Counted from the first letter of the stretch, positions 1 through 6,491 are shown. The stretch: DNA of 8,475 bases from Bacteroidota bacterium (GCA_028877045.1 JAGWPQ010000687.1:1-8475), one strand, 5' to 3'. Notes: generated by a model not told the origin, from the sequence alone. Numbers and translations: made by a program.

Positions 1-572
1 GCAAATTCTGCAGGAAAACTATGTGCGCCCAGGAATGTGGAACGAATTGGAATAGGTGATTTTTTTTTGAGGTGATCGATGACACGCAACATTTTTAATT
101 CTGCATCAACAGTTAAACCATAACCACTTTTAATTTCGATGGCACCTGTTCCTAACTGAATTAATTCATTCAATCTTTTCCATGCCGAATTAAATAAATC
201 TTCTTCGGATGTTTGTTGCAGAACTTTTGCCGAATTTAAAATACCACCCCCCTTTGCGGCAATCTCCTGATAGCTTAGTCCTTTTATTTTGTCAATAAAT
301 TCATTCTCGCGACTTGCTGCAAACACAAGATGGGTATGACTATCGCACCAAGCAGGTAAAACAAACTGATTGGCTGCATCAATGATATTTGTTGTGGAAA
401 TCTTTGAAAGATCCAAATCTTTCATCAAACCATATTCACTAATTAATCCATCTACAATAATTAAATAAGCATTATTTACAACGGGCAATTCGGCCAATTC
501 TTTTCCACGCAACACTTTGCTTTGTTCACGAACATTTACAAGTTGTTTGATGTTAATGATGATGGATTCCAT
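1..572 (-). CDS. hutI: Imidazolonepropionase, N-terminal part (cut by the left edge)
   Basis: This amidohydrolase-family enzyme hydrolyses 4-imidazolone-5-propanoate to N-formimidoyl-L-glutamate, the third step of cytosolic histidine degradation. Reading down from the ATG at 572-570, 190 complete codons are present and the frame runs off the window. The metal-binding H-x-H is seen in CDSHTHLVF (His79 and His81), followed by SRENEF (residues 88-93), GLSYQEIAAKGGGI (98-111), IEIKSGYGL (145-153) and TFLGAH (179-184), all in the order expected for HutI. The usual length is about 400-420 residues, so a little under half is visible. The start has GCAGGA directly against the ATG, too close for a normal Shine-Dalgarno site, and a TAnnTTTG promoter box lies 18 bases upstream. 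It is divergent from the arginine deiminase gene. A run of nine A (coding strand, 68-60) encodes Lys codons; the frame stays open through it. The family assignment is secure. Confidence 0.93.
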   Translation of the reverse strand, partial: MESIIINIKQLVNVREQSKVLRGKELAELPVVNNAYLIIVDGLISEYGLMKDLDLSKISTTNIIDAANQFVLPAWCDSHTHLVFAASRENEFIDKIKGLSYQEIAAKGGGILNSAKVLQQTSEEDLFNSAWKRLNELIQLGTGAIEIKSGYGLTVDAELKMLRVIDHLKKKSPIPIRSTFLGAHSFPAEF

Positions 573-590
573 TCCTGCAAAATTATATTT

Positions 591-598
591 CAAATGTA
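591..598 (-). promoter_or_regulatory. Probable hutI promoter, -7 element
   Basis: The minus strand reads TACATTTG, an exact match to the Bacteroidota -7 consensus TAnnTTTG, 18 bases before the hutI ATG. No convincing -33 TTG is seen at the expected distance. The call rests on the -7 box and its position only. Confidence 0.45.
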
Positions 599-609
599 AA
601 GTAAGTATT

Positions 610-720
610 TTCGGTTATGCAGATTAAAATGCTGCCATGAAAACCGAACGTACAGGAGTGCGATTCTTTTACTGAAAGAATCAGGGGCAACAGGCGATGC
701 CATGAAATGCAGGTGCCGGT
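610..720. other. GC-richer island with inverted repeats; possible structured RNA or dispersed intergenic repeat
   Basis: Between hutI and the deiminase gene, positions 631-720 hold 46 G/C in 90 bases by eye, in otherwise very AT-rich intergenic DNA. Several elements are packed together. TTCGGTT (610-616) pairs with AACCGAA (642-648), and an inner ATGCAG/CTGCCAT stem has one bulged base. GATTCTTT (662-669) pairs with AAAGAATC (675-682) across a 5-base loop. GGC (693-695) pairs with GCC (699-701). The 10-mer TGCCATGAAA occurs twice (633-642 and 698-707), and CAGGNG occurs four times (653, 682, 691 and 710), each with a different N. No convincing protein is encoded on either strand, and I do not recognise a known riboswitch. 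It may be a small RNA, an mRNA leader, or one copy of a repeat family. Confidence 0.4.
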
Positions 721-849
721 AACAAAAAAGAGTATTGTATGAGCAAATTTTATTGGTCGCAGGGAAAATATTAACTTGCAAACTCATTTATGAAAACAGT
801 AAATTTTATTACATCATCACCATCGCATTTTTCGTGGATGTATCGCGGA

Positions 850-878
850 TTGAATTCAATGCCCGATCATTAAGTTTT
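850..878 (+). promoter_or_regulatory. Possible promoter of the arginine deiminase-ctlX unit
   Basis: TTG at 850-852, an 18-base spacer and TAAGTTTT at 871-878 match the Bacteroidota pattern TTG-N17-23-TAnnTTTG except for the last base of the -7 box. This would leave a leader of about 45 bases before the ATG at 929. A perfect 12-base palindrome, ATTGAATTCAAT (849-860), overlaps the TTG and could be a repressor site. Confidence 0.35.
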
Positions 879-928
879 ATTTTCTTTTTTCGTGTTTACT
901 GTTTATTTTTTAACCTCTAATTTTTTGT

Positions 929-2374
929 ATGAATAATATGCAACACAGCCTGTTTGTTAATTCAGAAATAGGCACTTTAAAACGTTTATTGGTACATAGT
1001 CCCGACAGTGGTTTGGGCAAAGTTGTTCCCTCAAAAGCACAGGATTGGTTATTTGAAGATATTGTACATCTTGAAACCATCAGAAAAGATGAATATGATT
1101 ATTACACCAAAATTTTATTATACTTTTTAGACCCCCAAAAAATAAAAGGCAAATTAAAAACCATTGATGCACCTGAAACAAAAAGAAACTTTTATAAGCC
1201 CGAACACGCAGACTTTTTTCGTTCGGATAAAGTGATAGAATTGCAATGGTTATTATCAGATATTTTGGTTGAAGAAAATATCAAATCGAAATTGGTGGCT
1301 TCTGTCTGCGCTATTGAAGGCTGCACTTATGTTACACAAAAAGAATTGCTGACATACAATTCGATCGAACTGGCAAAGACTTTTATTTCGGGATCGAATA
1401 TGGAGACGAATTTATTGTTTGCACCGATACCTAATTTTATTTTTACAAGGGATATCGGCATCATCATCAAAGATTATGTGTTGCTGAACAAGCCTGCCAA
1501 GAAAGCCAGGACACGTGAGGCTTTGCTGGCAAAATATATTTTCTTTAATCATCCTTTTTTCAGTTCGTACAAAGAAAATATCATCGAATTATCTGATTCG
1601 CATTTTAATTTTTTATTGCCCAAAGAAGATGATGATAAAAAGATCACACTCGAGGGTGGTGATATAATGGTGGTAAGCGATCATCATTTATTGGTTGGCA
1701 TCAGCGAAAGGACTTCGGCAGAAGCTGCTGCAAAAATTACCAGTACCATGTTCGAAAAAGGGATCATGGAGAAAGTGACCATCATTAAAATTCCGAAGAA
1801 GAGAGATTACATGCATATTGATACGGTGTTCACACAGATCAAAAGAAACATGTGGGTGATGCTGGGAAATTTTTCGCGCAAAGCTGCCATGAACGAAGAT
1901 GTGGATGCAGTAGAGCGTGCATTGGAAATTAAGAAGGAAGAAAAAATAAAGATCATCCAGTTTAATAAGAAGAATCCTGATAATCCAATAAGTTTTGAAA
2001 GCCTGGAAGATTTGTTGTGTGATATTAGCAAAAATGATCTGCATTGCGATGATGAAGTGAAAATCATTTTCTCGGGTAACAATGAATTCCCTTACAATGC
2101 CCGTGAACAATGGACCGATTCATGTAATTTATTAGCATTAAAAGAAGGTGTTGTGATGGGTTACGACAGAAATAACAAAACCACAGAGGCCTTTAAGAAT
2201 GCGGGTTTCAGCATTGTAAACGGTAAGGATCTTATTCAACGATTTGAAGAAGGAAATATTTTGCCCGAAGAAATAAAAGATACTGTAATTTTAATGCCCT
2301 CAGCAGAATTGTCGAGAGCAAGAGGTGGTTTTCATTGTATGAGTATGCCGATTTTGCGTGAGCCGTTACTATAA
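929..2374 (+). CDS. arcA: Arginine deiminase family protein with an enlarged C-terminal half
   Basis: Predicted cytosolic guanidino-group hydrolase converting L-arginine to L-citrulline and ammonia. All five catalytic residues of the deiminase fold can be placed: Asp175 in FTRD (172-175), Glu242 in LEGGD (241-245), His296 and Asp298 in MHIDTVF (295-301), and Cys470 in GGFHCMSMP (466-474). The spacing from Glu242 to His296 is 54, the same as Glu224-His278 in the Pseudomonas enzyme. The protein has 481 residues against about 410 for classical ADI. Spacing from the catalytic His to Cys is 174 here and 128 there, so about 45 residues are inserted, probably in the Lys-rich stretch 330-385. A conserved motif usually read as WNDG.N is WTDSCN here (395-400). 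There is no clear ribosome binding site; an in-frame ATG at 938 is an alternative start. ctlX follows after 15 bases. The family is certain; strict arginine specificity is inferred. Confidence 0.88.
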   Translation: MNNMQHSLFVNSEIGTLKRLLVHSPDSGLGKVVPSKAQDWLFEDIVHLETIRKDEYDYYTKILLYFLDPQKIKGKLKTIDAPETKRNFYKPEHADFFRSDKVIELQWLLSDILVEENIKSKLVASVCAIEGCTYVTQKELLTYNSIELAKTFISGSNMETNLLFAPIPNFIFTRDIGIIIKDYVLLNKPAKKARTREALLAKYIFFNHPFFSSYKENIIELSDSHFNFLLPKEDDDKKITLEGGDIMVVSDHHLLVGISERTSAEAAAKITSTMFEKGIMEKVTIIKIPKKRDYMHIDTVFTQIKRNMWVMLGNFSRKAAMNEDVDAVERALEIKKEEKIKIIQFNKKNPDNPISFESLEDLLCDISKNDLHCDDEVKIIFSGNNEFPYNAREQWTDSCNLLALKEGVVMGYDRNNKTTEAFKNAGFSIVNGKDLIQRFEEGNILPEEIKDTVILMPSAELSRARGGFHCMSMPILREPLL

Positions 2375-2389
2375 ACTAAAACAACTGTT

Positions 2390-3301
2390 ATGCAGAACAC
2401 TAATCACCTTTTGATGATTCGTCCGGTAAGTTTTGGCTATAATGCGCAAACCGCGGTGAACAATAGTTTTCAAATTGCATCGAATGATGAAACGGTTTCG
2501 GAGAAGGCCGTAAAGGAATTTGATTTGTTTGTTGATGTGTTGACTAAAAACGGTGTTGATGTTACAGTAGTTGAAGACACATTGGAGCCGCATACTCCCG
2601 ATTCTATCTTTCCTAATAACTGGATCTCTTTTCATGAAGACGGAACCGTTTGCATTTATCCGATGTTTGCAGAAAACAGAAGAGACGAACGCAAAAAACA
2701 AGTCTTGGATGAGATCGAAGAAAAGTTCATCATAAAAAACACAATTAATTTCAGTCATTACGAATCCAAAAACATTTTTTTAGAAGGTACCGGAAGTATG
2801 GTGTTGGATAGAGATAATAAAATTGCGTATGCCTGTTTATCGAAGCGAACTGAAAAAAAATTATTAGAAAAATTTTGTCACGCTTTTGGTTATTCACATG
2901 TTGCATTTATTTCGGTCGATGCACAACAAAAGCCCATTTATCATACCAATGTGATGATGTGTGTGGCTGAAGAATATGTGGTGACCTGTCTTGACTCAAT
3001 TACAGATATTTTTGAAAAAGAAAAAATAATTGCTACTATAAAAAATAGTGGCAAAGAAATCATTGAAATCAGCTATGATCAGATGAATCATTTTGCAGGA
3101 AACATGTTGCAGGTCAAAAACAAGAATGATAAAAAGTTGTTGGTCATGTCAACACAGGCATTCAGAAACCTTGATACCGAACAAATACAAAAACTTCAAT
3201 CATTCAACAGGATTATTCATTCCGATATTTCAACCATCGAAACCAATGGCGGCGGCAGTGCAAGATGTATGATGGCAGAAATATTTTTGCAGCCAAAATA
3301 A
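2390..3301 (+). CDS. ctlX: CtlX-type amidinotransferase-fold hydrolase (probable citrulline-utilising enzyme)
   Basis: A second member of the guanidine-modifying (amidinotransferase/dimethylargininase-like) superfamily, 303 residues, complete. Visible landmarks are MIRPVSFGYN (9-18), DSIFPNNW (71-78), CIYPMFAENRRDER (88-101), FLEGTGS (130-136), catalytic-type His185 in YHTNVM (184-189) and a C-terminal Cys293 in GGGSARCMMAE (287-297). This arrangement matches proteins annotated as the citrulline utilisation hydrolase CtlX, thought to release ammonia and CO2 from citrulline to give ornithine; the substrate is inferred from the family, not shown here. The gene starts 15 bases after the deiminase stop with no separate promoter visible, so the two are very likely co-transcribed. 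If both assignments hold, together they would turn arginine into ornithine without ornithine carbamoyltransferase or carbamate kinase. It converges on the CHAD gene with a single base between the stop codons. Confidence 0.82.
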   Translation: MQNTNHLLMIRPVSFGYNAQTAVNNSFQIASNDETVSEKAVKEFDLFVDVLTKNGVDVTVVEDTLEPHTPDSIFPNNWISFHEDGTVCIYPMFAENRRDERKKQVLDEIEEKFIIKNTINFSHYESKNIFLEGTGSMVLDRDNKIAYACLSKRTEKKLLEKFCHAFGYSHVAFISVDAQQKPIYHTNVMMCVAEEYVVTCLDSITDIFEKEKIIATIKNSGKEIIEISYDQMNHFAGNMLQVKNKNDKKLLVMSTQAFRNLDTEQIQKLQSFNRIIHSDISTIETNGGGSARCMMAEIFLQPK

Positions 3302-3302
3302 A

Positions 3303-4091
3303 TTAAACTGCGACAAGTTGTTTGGAGATGATTTCAGCAACTTGTTTTTCTCTGTATTTTATGGTATGATTTAATTTTTCCAGCGCTTTGTTTAGATCTT
3401 TTTGTACATCAATGTCTGCAGATAAATGTATTTGTTTCTGGTATAGCGTTTCTTTGATTATAAGCTGGTCGTGCCATTGCCCGATAGTTTCCTGCAATTT
3501 ATTATAGTATGAGAACAAAGAATTTATTTTAGTTTTTTCTTCATGAACGATCCAGTTGCTTGCATACATCCATTTCTTTATCAACTTTCTTAATTCATGC
3601 CAATCTTTTGTGGAGAGTTGCTTGTGTAATAGCTTTTCGATCTTTGCATTTAATTGAGCCACGTATTGTTCGGGTAAAATTTTATTGGTGATCTGAATAT
3701 ACTTATTGCAACGATCTATTACTTCCTTCAGATCGGTTTTATATGATGCAGATTGCTGATGAAATGCTGCGATCTGCATCTGCATTTTATTTTCGGAAAA
3801 ATAATTTTCGGCAATATTTTTTAATTCATGTTTTTTTAGCCATTGAAGCAATAACTGATATTCTCTTATCTCTCCAGCATTTTGAAAGATAGAACCAAGC
3901 AAATGATTTATTTTCTTGAATTTTTGTTTAGGATAGATTGTTTTTAAAAATTTGATGATCGATTTTAATTTCTTCAATTCAATCCTGAAATCATGTAAAG
4001 AAGCTTCATCACCCATTAATTCAAAATCGTGCAGATGGTTGAATAATTTATTTATACGTAGTGAAAAATATCGTTGTAACGATGACTGCAT
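3303..4091 (-). CDS. CHAD-domain protein, probable polyphosphate-binding protein
   Basis: A 262-residue, almost wholly helical, Lys-rich protein. Two internal halves carry the conserved histidine/basic signature of the CHAD fold. The first has His33-Asp34-x-Arg36 followed by Lys40, Lys41 and Lys43 (SLHDFRIELKKLK). The second has His165-x-x-Arg168-Lys169 followed by Lys172 and Lys173 (WHELRKLIKK). The companion motifs GEIREYQLL (73-81) and GQWHD (204-208) sit at the expected places after each half. CHAD domains bind inorganic polyphosphate through these basic residues and are often found on polyphosphate granules. No CYTH triphosphatase domain is fused and no polyphosphate kinase gene is in the window. 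There is no signal peptide or membrane segment. It lies downstream of the SDR gene on the same strand but has its own promoter candidate. The 3' end also encodes a hairpin that may terminate the opposing ctlX transcript. Confidence 0.8.
   Translation of the reverse strand: MQSSLQRYFSLRINKLFNHLHDFELMGDEASLHDFRIELKKLKSIIKFLKTIYPKQKFKKINHLLGSIFQNAGEIREYQLLLQWLKKHELKNIAENYFSENKMQMQIAAFHQQSASYKTDLKEVIDRCNKYIQITNKILPEQYVAQLNAKIEKLLHKQLSTKDWHELRKLIKKWMYASNWIVHEEKTKINSLFSYYNKLQETIGQWHDQLIIKETLYQKQIHLSADIDVQKDLNKALEKLNHTIKYREKQVAEIISKQLVAV
3313..3350 (+). terminator. Candidate intrinsic terminator of ctlX, inside the opposing CHAD gene
   Basis: On the plus strand, 12 bases after the ctlX stop, ACAAGTTG (3313-3320) pairs perfectly with CAACTTGT (3338-3345), extendable by TT/AG with one wobble. 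The 3' arm runs into a T-run (3345-3349) and further T-rich sequence. The arms are coding DNA for the last residues of the CHAD protein (Lys-Gln-Val-Ala and Lys-Gln-Leu-Val on the other strand). On the minus strand no T-run follows, so it should act in one direction. Confidence 0.45.
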
Positions 4092-4125
4092 GGAAGGAAA
4101 ATAATTTTAGGTAATTCACCCTATC

Positions 4126-4154
4126 CAAAATTACAATCTTAAAAATGCCGCAAA
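4126..4154 (-). promoter_or_regulatory. Probable promoter of the CHAD gene
   Basis: On the minus strand TTTG (4154-4151), a 17-base spacer and TAATTTTG (4133-4126) match both elements of the Bacteroidota promoter consensus, TTTG and TAnnTTTG. The box ends 34 bases before the CHAD ATG, giving a short leader. It suggests that the CHAD gene can be transcribed independently of the SDR gene upstream. Confidence 0.5.
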
Positions 4155-4172
4155 TTAACTTTAGGTTAATTT
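4152..4172 (-). terminator. Weak terminator-like hairpin at the SDR stop codon
   Basis: AAATTAAC (4152-4159) and GTTAATTT (4165-4172) form an 8-base-pair stem with a 5-base loop overlapping the SDR stop codon. The stem is AT-rich, and on the minus strand the T-run (ATTTTT) comes only after a GCGGC spacer, so termination would be inefficient at best. On the plus strand a T-rich run does follow, but no gene ends there. Confidence 0.25.
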
Positions 4173-5065
4173 TTGTTTTTCTGTCCAAAGGTCAGCCTCA
4201 CCCCTTCTTCAAAACTAACAGGTGAATATTTTAAAATATCCATGGCTTTGCCAATCTTTAATCCCGACTTTTTTGCGCGTATCACCGGCTCGGGAAATGT
4301 TTCGGAAGTAACCTTTTCGATCAGCGATTTATCTAAGCCAACAACATTTGCAACCGTGATCGCCATTTGATATGGCGATAAAATATCTTTACCGGCCAGA
4401 TGAAAAATACCCTGTGTTTTTTGGTTAATTATTTTTTCAATACCACTGCAAATATCAACTACATGCGTTGGTGTGCGTTGTTGATCGCTTACTACTTTTA
4501 TTTTTTTATTCTGCTCCAAATTATTTTTTACCCAATGCAAAAAACTAGGGCGCATTCCTTCCCAAGTGGCACCATAGATAAATACAATACGAACAATGCT
4601 GTTCAATAAATTGCTTTGTGTAACGAGGGTTTCAGCCATTAATTTTGTTTCGCCATAAAAATTTAATGGTGCAGGTTTATTTTCTTCGTCATGCGGACCA
4701 TCTTCTCCAAAAACAAAATCGGTTGATATATAAATGAAATGCGGAGAAAATAACTGAGAAGCTTCAATTAAATTTTTTGTTGCATCTACATTGTTCAATA
4801 AACAAGCTTCTTTATTGTTATTGCATTCATCAGGTTTGCTCATGGCTGCCGTGTGGATAATAACCGATGGCTGATATAATTGCAAACATTCTTTTACGGC
4901 GCCTTTGTTTGTAAGATCAAGTTCCGCATACTTAAATTTTTCTTTGGCTGCAATACGGCAAGCACCGCGTCCCGAAGCAATTACATTAAAATTTTTAAAA
5001 GCGAAATATTTTGTGAGATGCTGACCAAGAAACCCGTTGGCTCCGGTAATAAAAATTGTTTCCAT
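4166..5065 (-). CDS. RmlD-like extended short-chain dehydrogenase/reductase
   Basis: A 299-residue NAD(P)-dependent sugar-nucleotide reductase or epimerase type protein. The nucleotide-binding glycine motif TGANGFLG is at residues 7-14, IIHTAAMSKPDEC at 69-81, and the catalytic triad is Ser114-Thr115 in YISTDFVFG (112-120) with Tyr137 and Lys141 in FYGETKLMAE (136-145). The order and spacing best fit the RmlD (dTDP-4-dehydrorhamnose reductase) branch; the C-terminal part from about 160 includes QQRTPTHVVDI (195-205), typical of substrate-domain contacts in that branch. The frame stays open upstream to an ATG at 5119-5117. I prefer the ATG at 5065-5063 because it puts the Rossmann motif at the N-terminus, as in the family, and the 18 extra residues look like non-coding sequence. 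No rhamnose-pathway genes are adjacent, so substrate and pathway are unknown. It is divergent from pfkA. Confidence 0.82.
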   Translation of the reverse strand: METIFITGANGFLGQHLTKYFAFKNFNVIASGRGACRIAAKEKFKYAELDLTNKGAVKECLQLYQPSVIIHTAAMSKPDECNNNKEACLLNNVDATKNLIEASQLFSPHFIYISTDFVFGEDGPHDEENKPAPLNFYGETKLMAETLVTQSNLLNSIVRIVFIYGATWEGMRPSFLHWVKNNLEQNKKIKVVSDQQRTPTHVVDICSGIEKIINQKTQGIFHLAGKDILSPYQMAITVANVVGLDKSLIEKVTSETFPEPVIRAKKSGLKIGKAMDILKYSPVSFEEGVRLTFGQKNKN

Positions 5066-5246
5066 GAAATGAATGTAAAAAATTTTTTTATCAAAATTCA
5101 TTTCAGAAGTAAATGTCATTCTGATTATGTTATTGTAACTATATGTCGGAGAACAGGCTAATACCTTATTTCTTTTCTATCAGAAATTCATGATAAACTG
5201 AAAGATGCATTACAAAAGAGTTTCAAAAAGGCTGTTATTTTTTATT

Positions 5247-5260
5247 AAAGTTGCAACTTT
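5247..5260. repeat. Perfect 14-base palindrome, candidate operator
   Basis: AAAGTTGCAACTTT is its own reverse complement. It lies in the SDR-pfkA divergent gap, 134 bases upstream of the pfkA -7 box and 182 bases upstream of the SDR start. It could bind a dimeric regulator; which gene it would serve is unclear. Confidence 0.35.
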
Positions 5261-5283
5261 TTAATTCTTTTAGTCCCAACAAA

Positions 5284-5297
5284 AGAAATATATTTCT
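5284..5297. repeat. Second perfect 14-base palindrome, candidate operator
   Basis: AGAAATATATTTCT is its own reverse complement, 37 bases centre to centre from the palindrome at 5247-5260 and different in sequence. Its high AT content makes chance occurrence easier than for the first. Confidence 0.25.
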
Positions 5298-5393
5298 GTG
5301 AACGCTTTATTTTATGCTGCGAACCAATAATTTGATATAGAATTTATAAAATCATAATATAAATTAGAGGATGGTAGTTTATTTTCATTTCCG

Positions 5394-5401
5394 TACTTTT
5401 G
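5394..5401 (+). promoter_or_regulatory. Probable pfkA promoter, -7 element
   Basis: TACTTTTG is an exact TAnnTTTG match and is followed by GCCGC. It lies 76 bases before the pfkA ATG. No TTG is found 17-23 bases upstream. The rest of the gap from 5066 to 5393 is AT-rich and shows no gene; apart from the two palindromes, I see nothing else I can name in it. Confidence 0.5.
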
Positions 5402-5402
5402 C

Positions 5403-5459
5403 CGCTTCAATCAATTAGGCAAATCATTAAAAAATTGATAGGAAAAATTTTGAAGAGCG
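5403..5459 (+). other. Foldable pfkA leader
   Basis: Just after the promoter box, CTTCAA (5405-5410) pairs with TTGAAG (5450-5455), extended by CG/CG across a 2-base bulge. Inside it TCAATT (5411-5416) pairs with AATTGA (5433-5438). No T-run follows. It does not match a riboswitch class I know. It could influence mRNA stability or translation, or be incidental. Confidence 0.25.
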
Positions 5460-5477
5460 ATAATTTCTTTATTAGTT

Positions 5478-6467
5478 ATGAGCAACAATCGAAAAGTTAC
5501 TAAAGTTGGAGTACTTACTTCAGGAGGTGATGCACCTGGCATGAATGCCGCAATACGAGCCATTGTAAGAACCGGGATATATTATGGAATGGAAATGTAT
5601 GGTATCATGCGAGGTTATGCTGGTATGGTGGAAAATGATATCATCAAGATGGATTCGCGCAGTGTGGCTAATATTATTCAACGCGGCGGGACTATTTTAA
5701 AAACTGCAAGATGTTTGGATTTCTATGAACCCGCTGGCCGTAAAAAAGCTTACGAGAACTTAAAAAAGAATGGTATAAACGGATTGGTGGTTATTGGCGG
5801 TGATGGTAGCTTTAATGGGGCACAAAAATTCAGTAACGAATATGATATTCCATGTATCGGCCTCCCGGGAACCATCGATAAAGATATTGCTGGTACCGAT
5901 TTTACGATTGGTTTTGATACGGCTGTCAACACTGCGGTGCAGGCTATCGATAAGATCAGAGATACTATGGATGCGCATGATCGTTTGTTTATTGTTGAAG
6001 TGATGGGACGTGATGCAGGTTATATAGCATTGCATAGCGGTATTGCTACAGGCGCAGAAAATATTTTAATTCCTGAAAGAAAAACAACCCTCGACGAATT
6101 AGTAGCCAATCTGCTGGAAAAAGAAAAACGCAAAAAGCTGGTAAACCTGATTGTTGTTACCGAAGGTGATGAATATGGAGGTGCCAACGGTGTATCTAAA
6201 ATTGTAAAAGAAAATCTACCGAATGCAGATATCCGTGTATGTATCTTAGGACATATTCAACGAGGAGGTTCTCCTTCTTGTTTAGACAGATATATAGCAA
6301 GCCGTATGGGTTATCATGCCATTGAATGTTTAATGGATGGCACTCATAATGTAATGGTAGGTATAGTAAATAATAAAATGCATTATACACCTTTGGATAA
6401 TGCTGTAAAGGCGAAACAAAAAATCAGTGATGAGTGGATGAAAATAGTTAAAGTATTAGCATCTTAA
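5478..6467 (+). CDS. pfkA: ATP-dependent 6-phosphofructokinase
   Basis: Phosphorylates fructose 6-phosphate to fructose 1,6-bisphosphate in the cytosol, the committed step of glycolysis. The 329-residue length is typical of the bacterial ATP enzyme (about 320). Motifs run in order: TSGGDAPGMNA (14-24), GGTILKTAR (70-78), GGDGS (107-111), PGTIDKDIAGTDFTIGFDTA (130-149) with catalytic-type Asp134, MGRDAG (176-181), VVTEGD (226-231) and HIQRGGSP (259-266). The Gly residues in GGDGS and PGTID point to ATP rather than pyrophosphate as donor. A small oddity is TIDKD where the family usually has TIDND (Lys135). The ATG used puts the glycine motif about 14 residues in, as expected; no Shine-Dalgarno site is obvious. 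pyk follows 89 bases downstream on the same strand with no promoter box visible between them, so the two probably form an operon. The assignment is secure. Confidence 0.97.
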   Translation: MSNNRKVTKVGVLTSGGDAPGMNAAIRAIVRTGIYYGMEMYGIMRGYAGMVENDIIKMDSRSVANIIQRGGTILKTARCLDFYEPAGRKKAYENLKKNGINGLVVIGGDGSFNGAQKFSNEYDIPCIGLPGTIDKDIAGTDFTIGFDTAVNTAVQAIDKIRDTMDAHDRLFIVEVMGRDAGYIALHSGIATGAENILIPERKTTLDELVANLLEKEKRKKLVNLIVVTEGDEYGGANGVSKIVKENLPNADIRVCILGHIQRGGSPSCLDRYIASRMGYHAIECLMDGTHNVMVGIVNNKMHYTPLDNAVKAKQKISDEWMKIVKVLAS

Positions 6468-6491
6468 TTTCATAAAATAAATTTTCATTAC

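Noticed and set aside
60..68. Run of nine T (nine A on the coding strand) in hutI as a possible frameshift
   Set aside because: The HutI frame is intact on both sides, ending in the expected TFLGAH stretch, so there is no evidence of a break or programmed slippage.
662..682. GATTCTTT/AAAGAATC hairpin as a transcription terminator
   Set aside because: No T-run follows on either strand and no gene ends next to it; both flanking genes point away.
590..787. 65-codon minus-strand open frame upstream of hutI
   Set aside because: It runs through the hairpin-rich island and has no start context or domain. The island looks like structure or a repeat rather than coding sequence.
735..920. 61-codon plus-strand open frame just before the deiminase gene
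   Set aside because: The translation is hydrophobic and Phe-rich as expected from AT-rich DNA, and it overlaps the likely promoter of the next gene.
1688..2110. Antisense open frames of 140 and 91 codons within the deiminase gene
   Set aside because: Both are opposite conserved catalytic-region codons and resemble no protein I know; treated as shadows.
5066..5119. 18-residue N-terminal extension of the SDR protein
   Set aside because: The Rossmann glycine motif belongs close to the N-terminus, and the extra residues look like translated AT-rich intergenic DNA. The ATG at 5065 is preferred.
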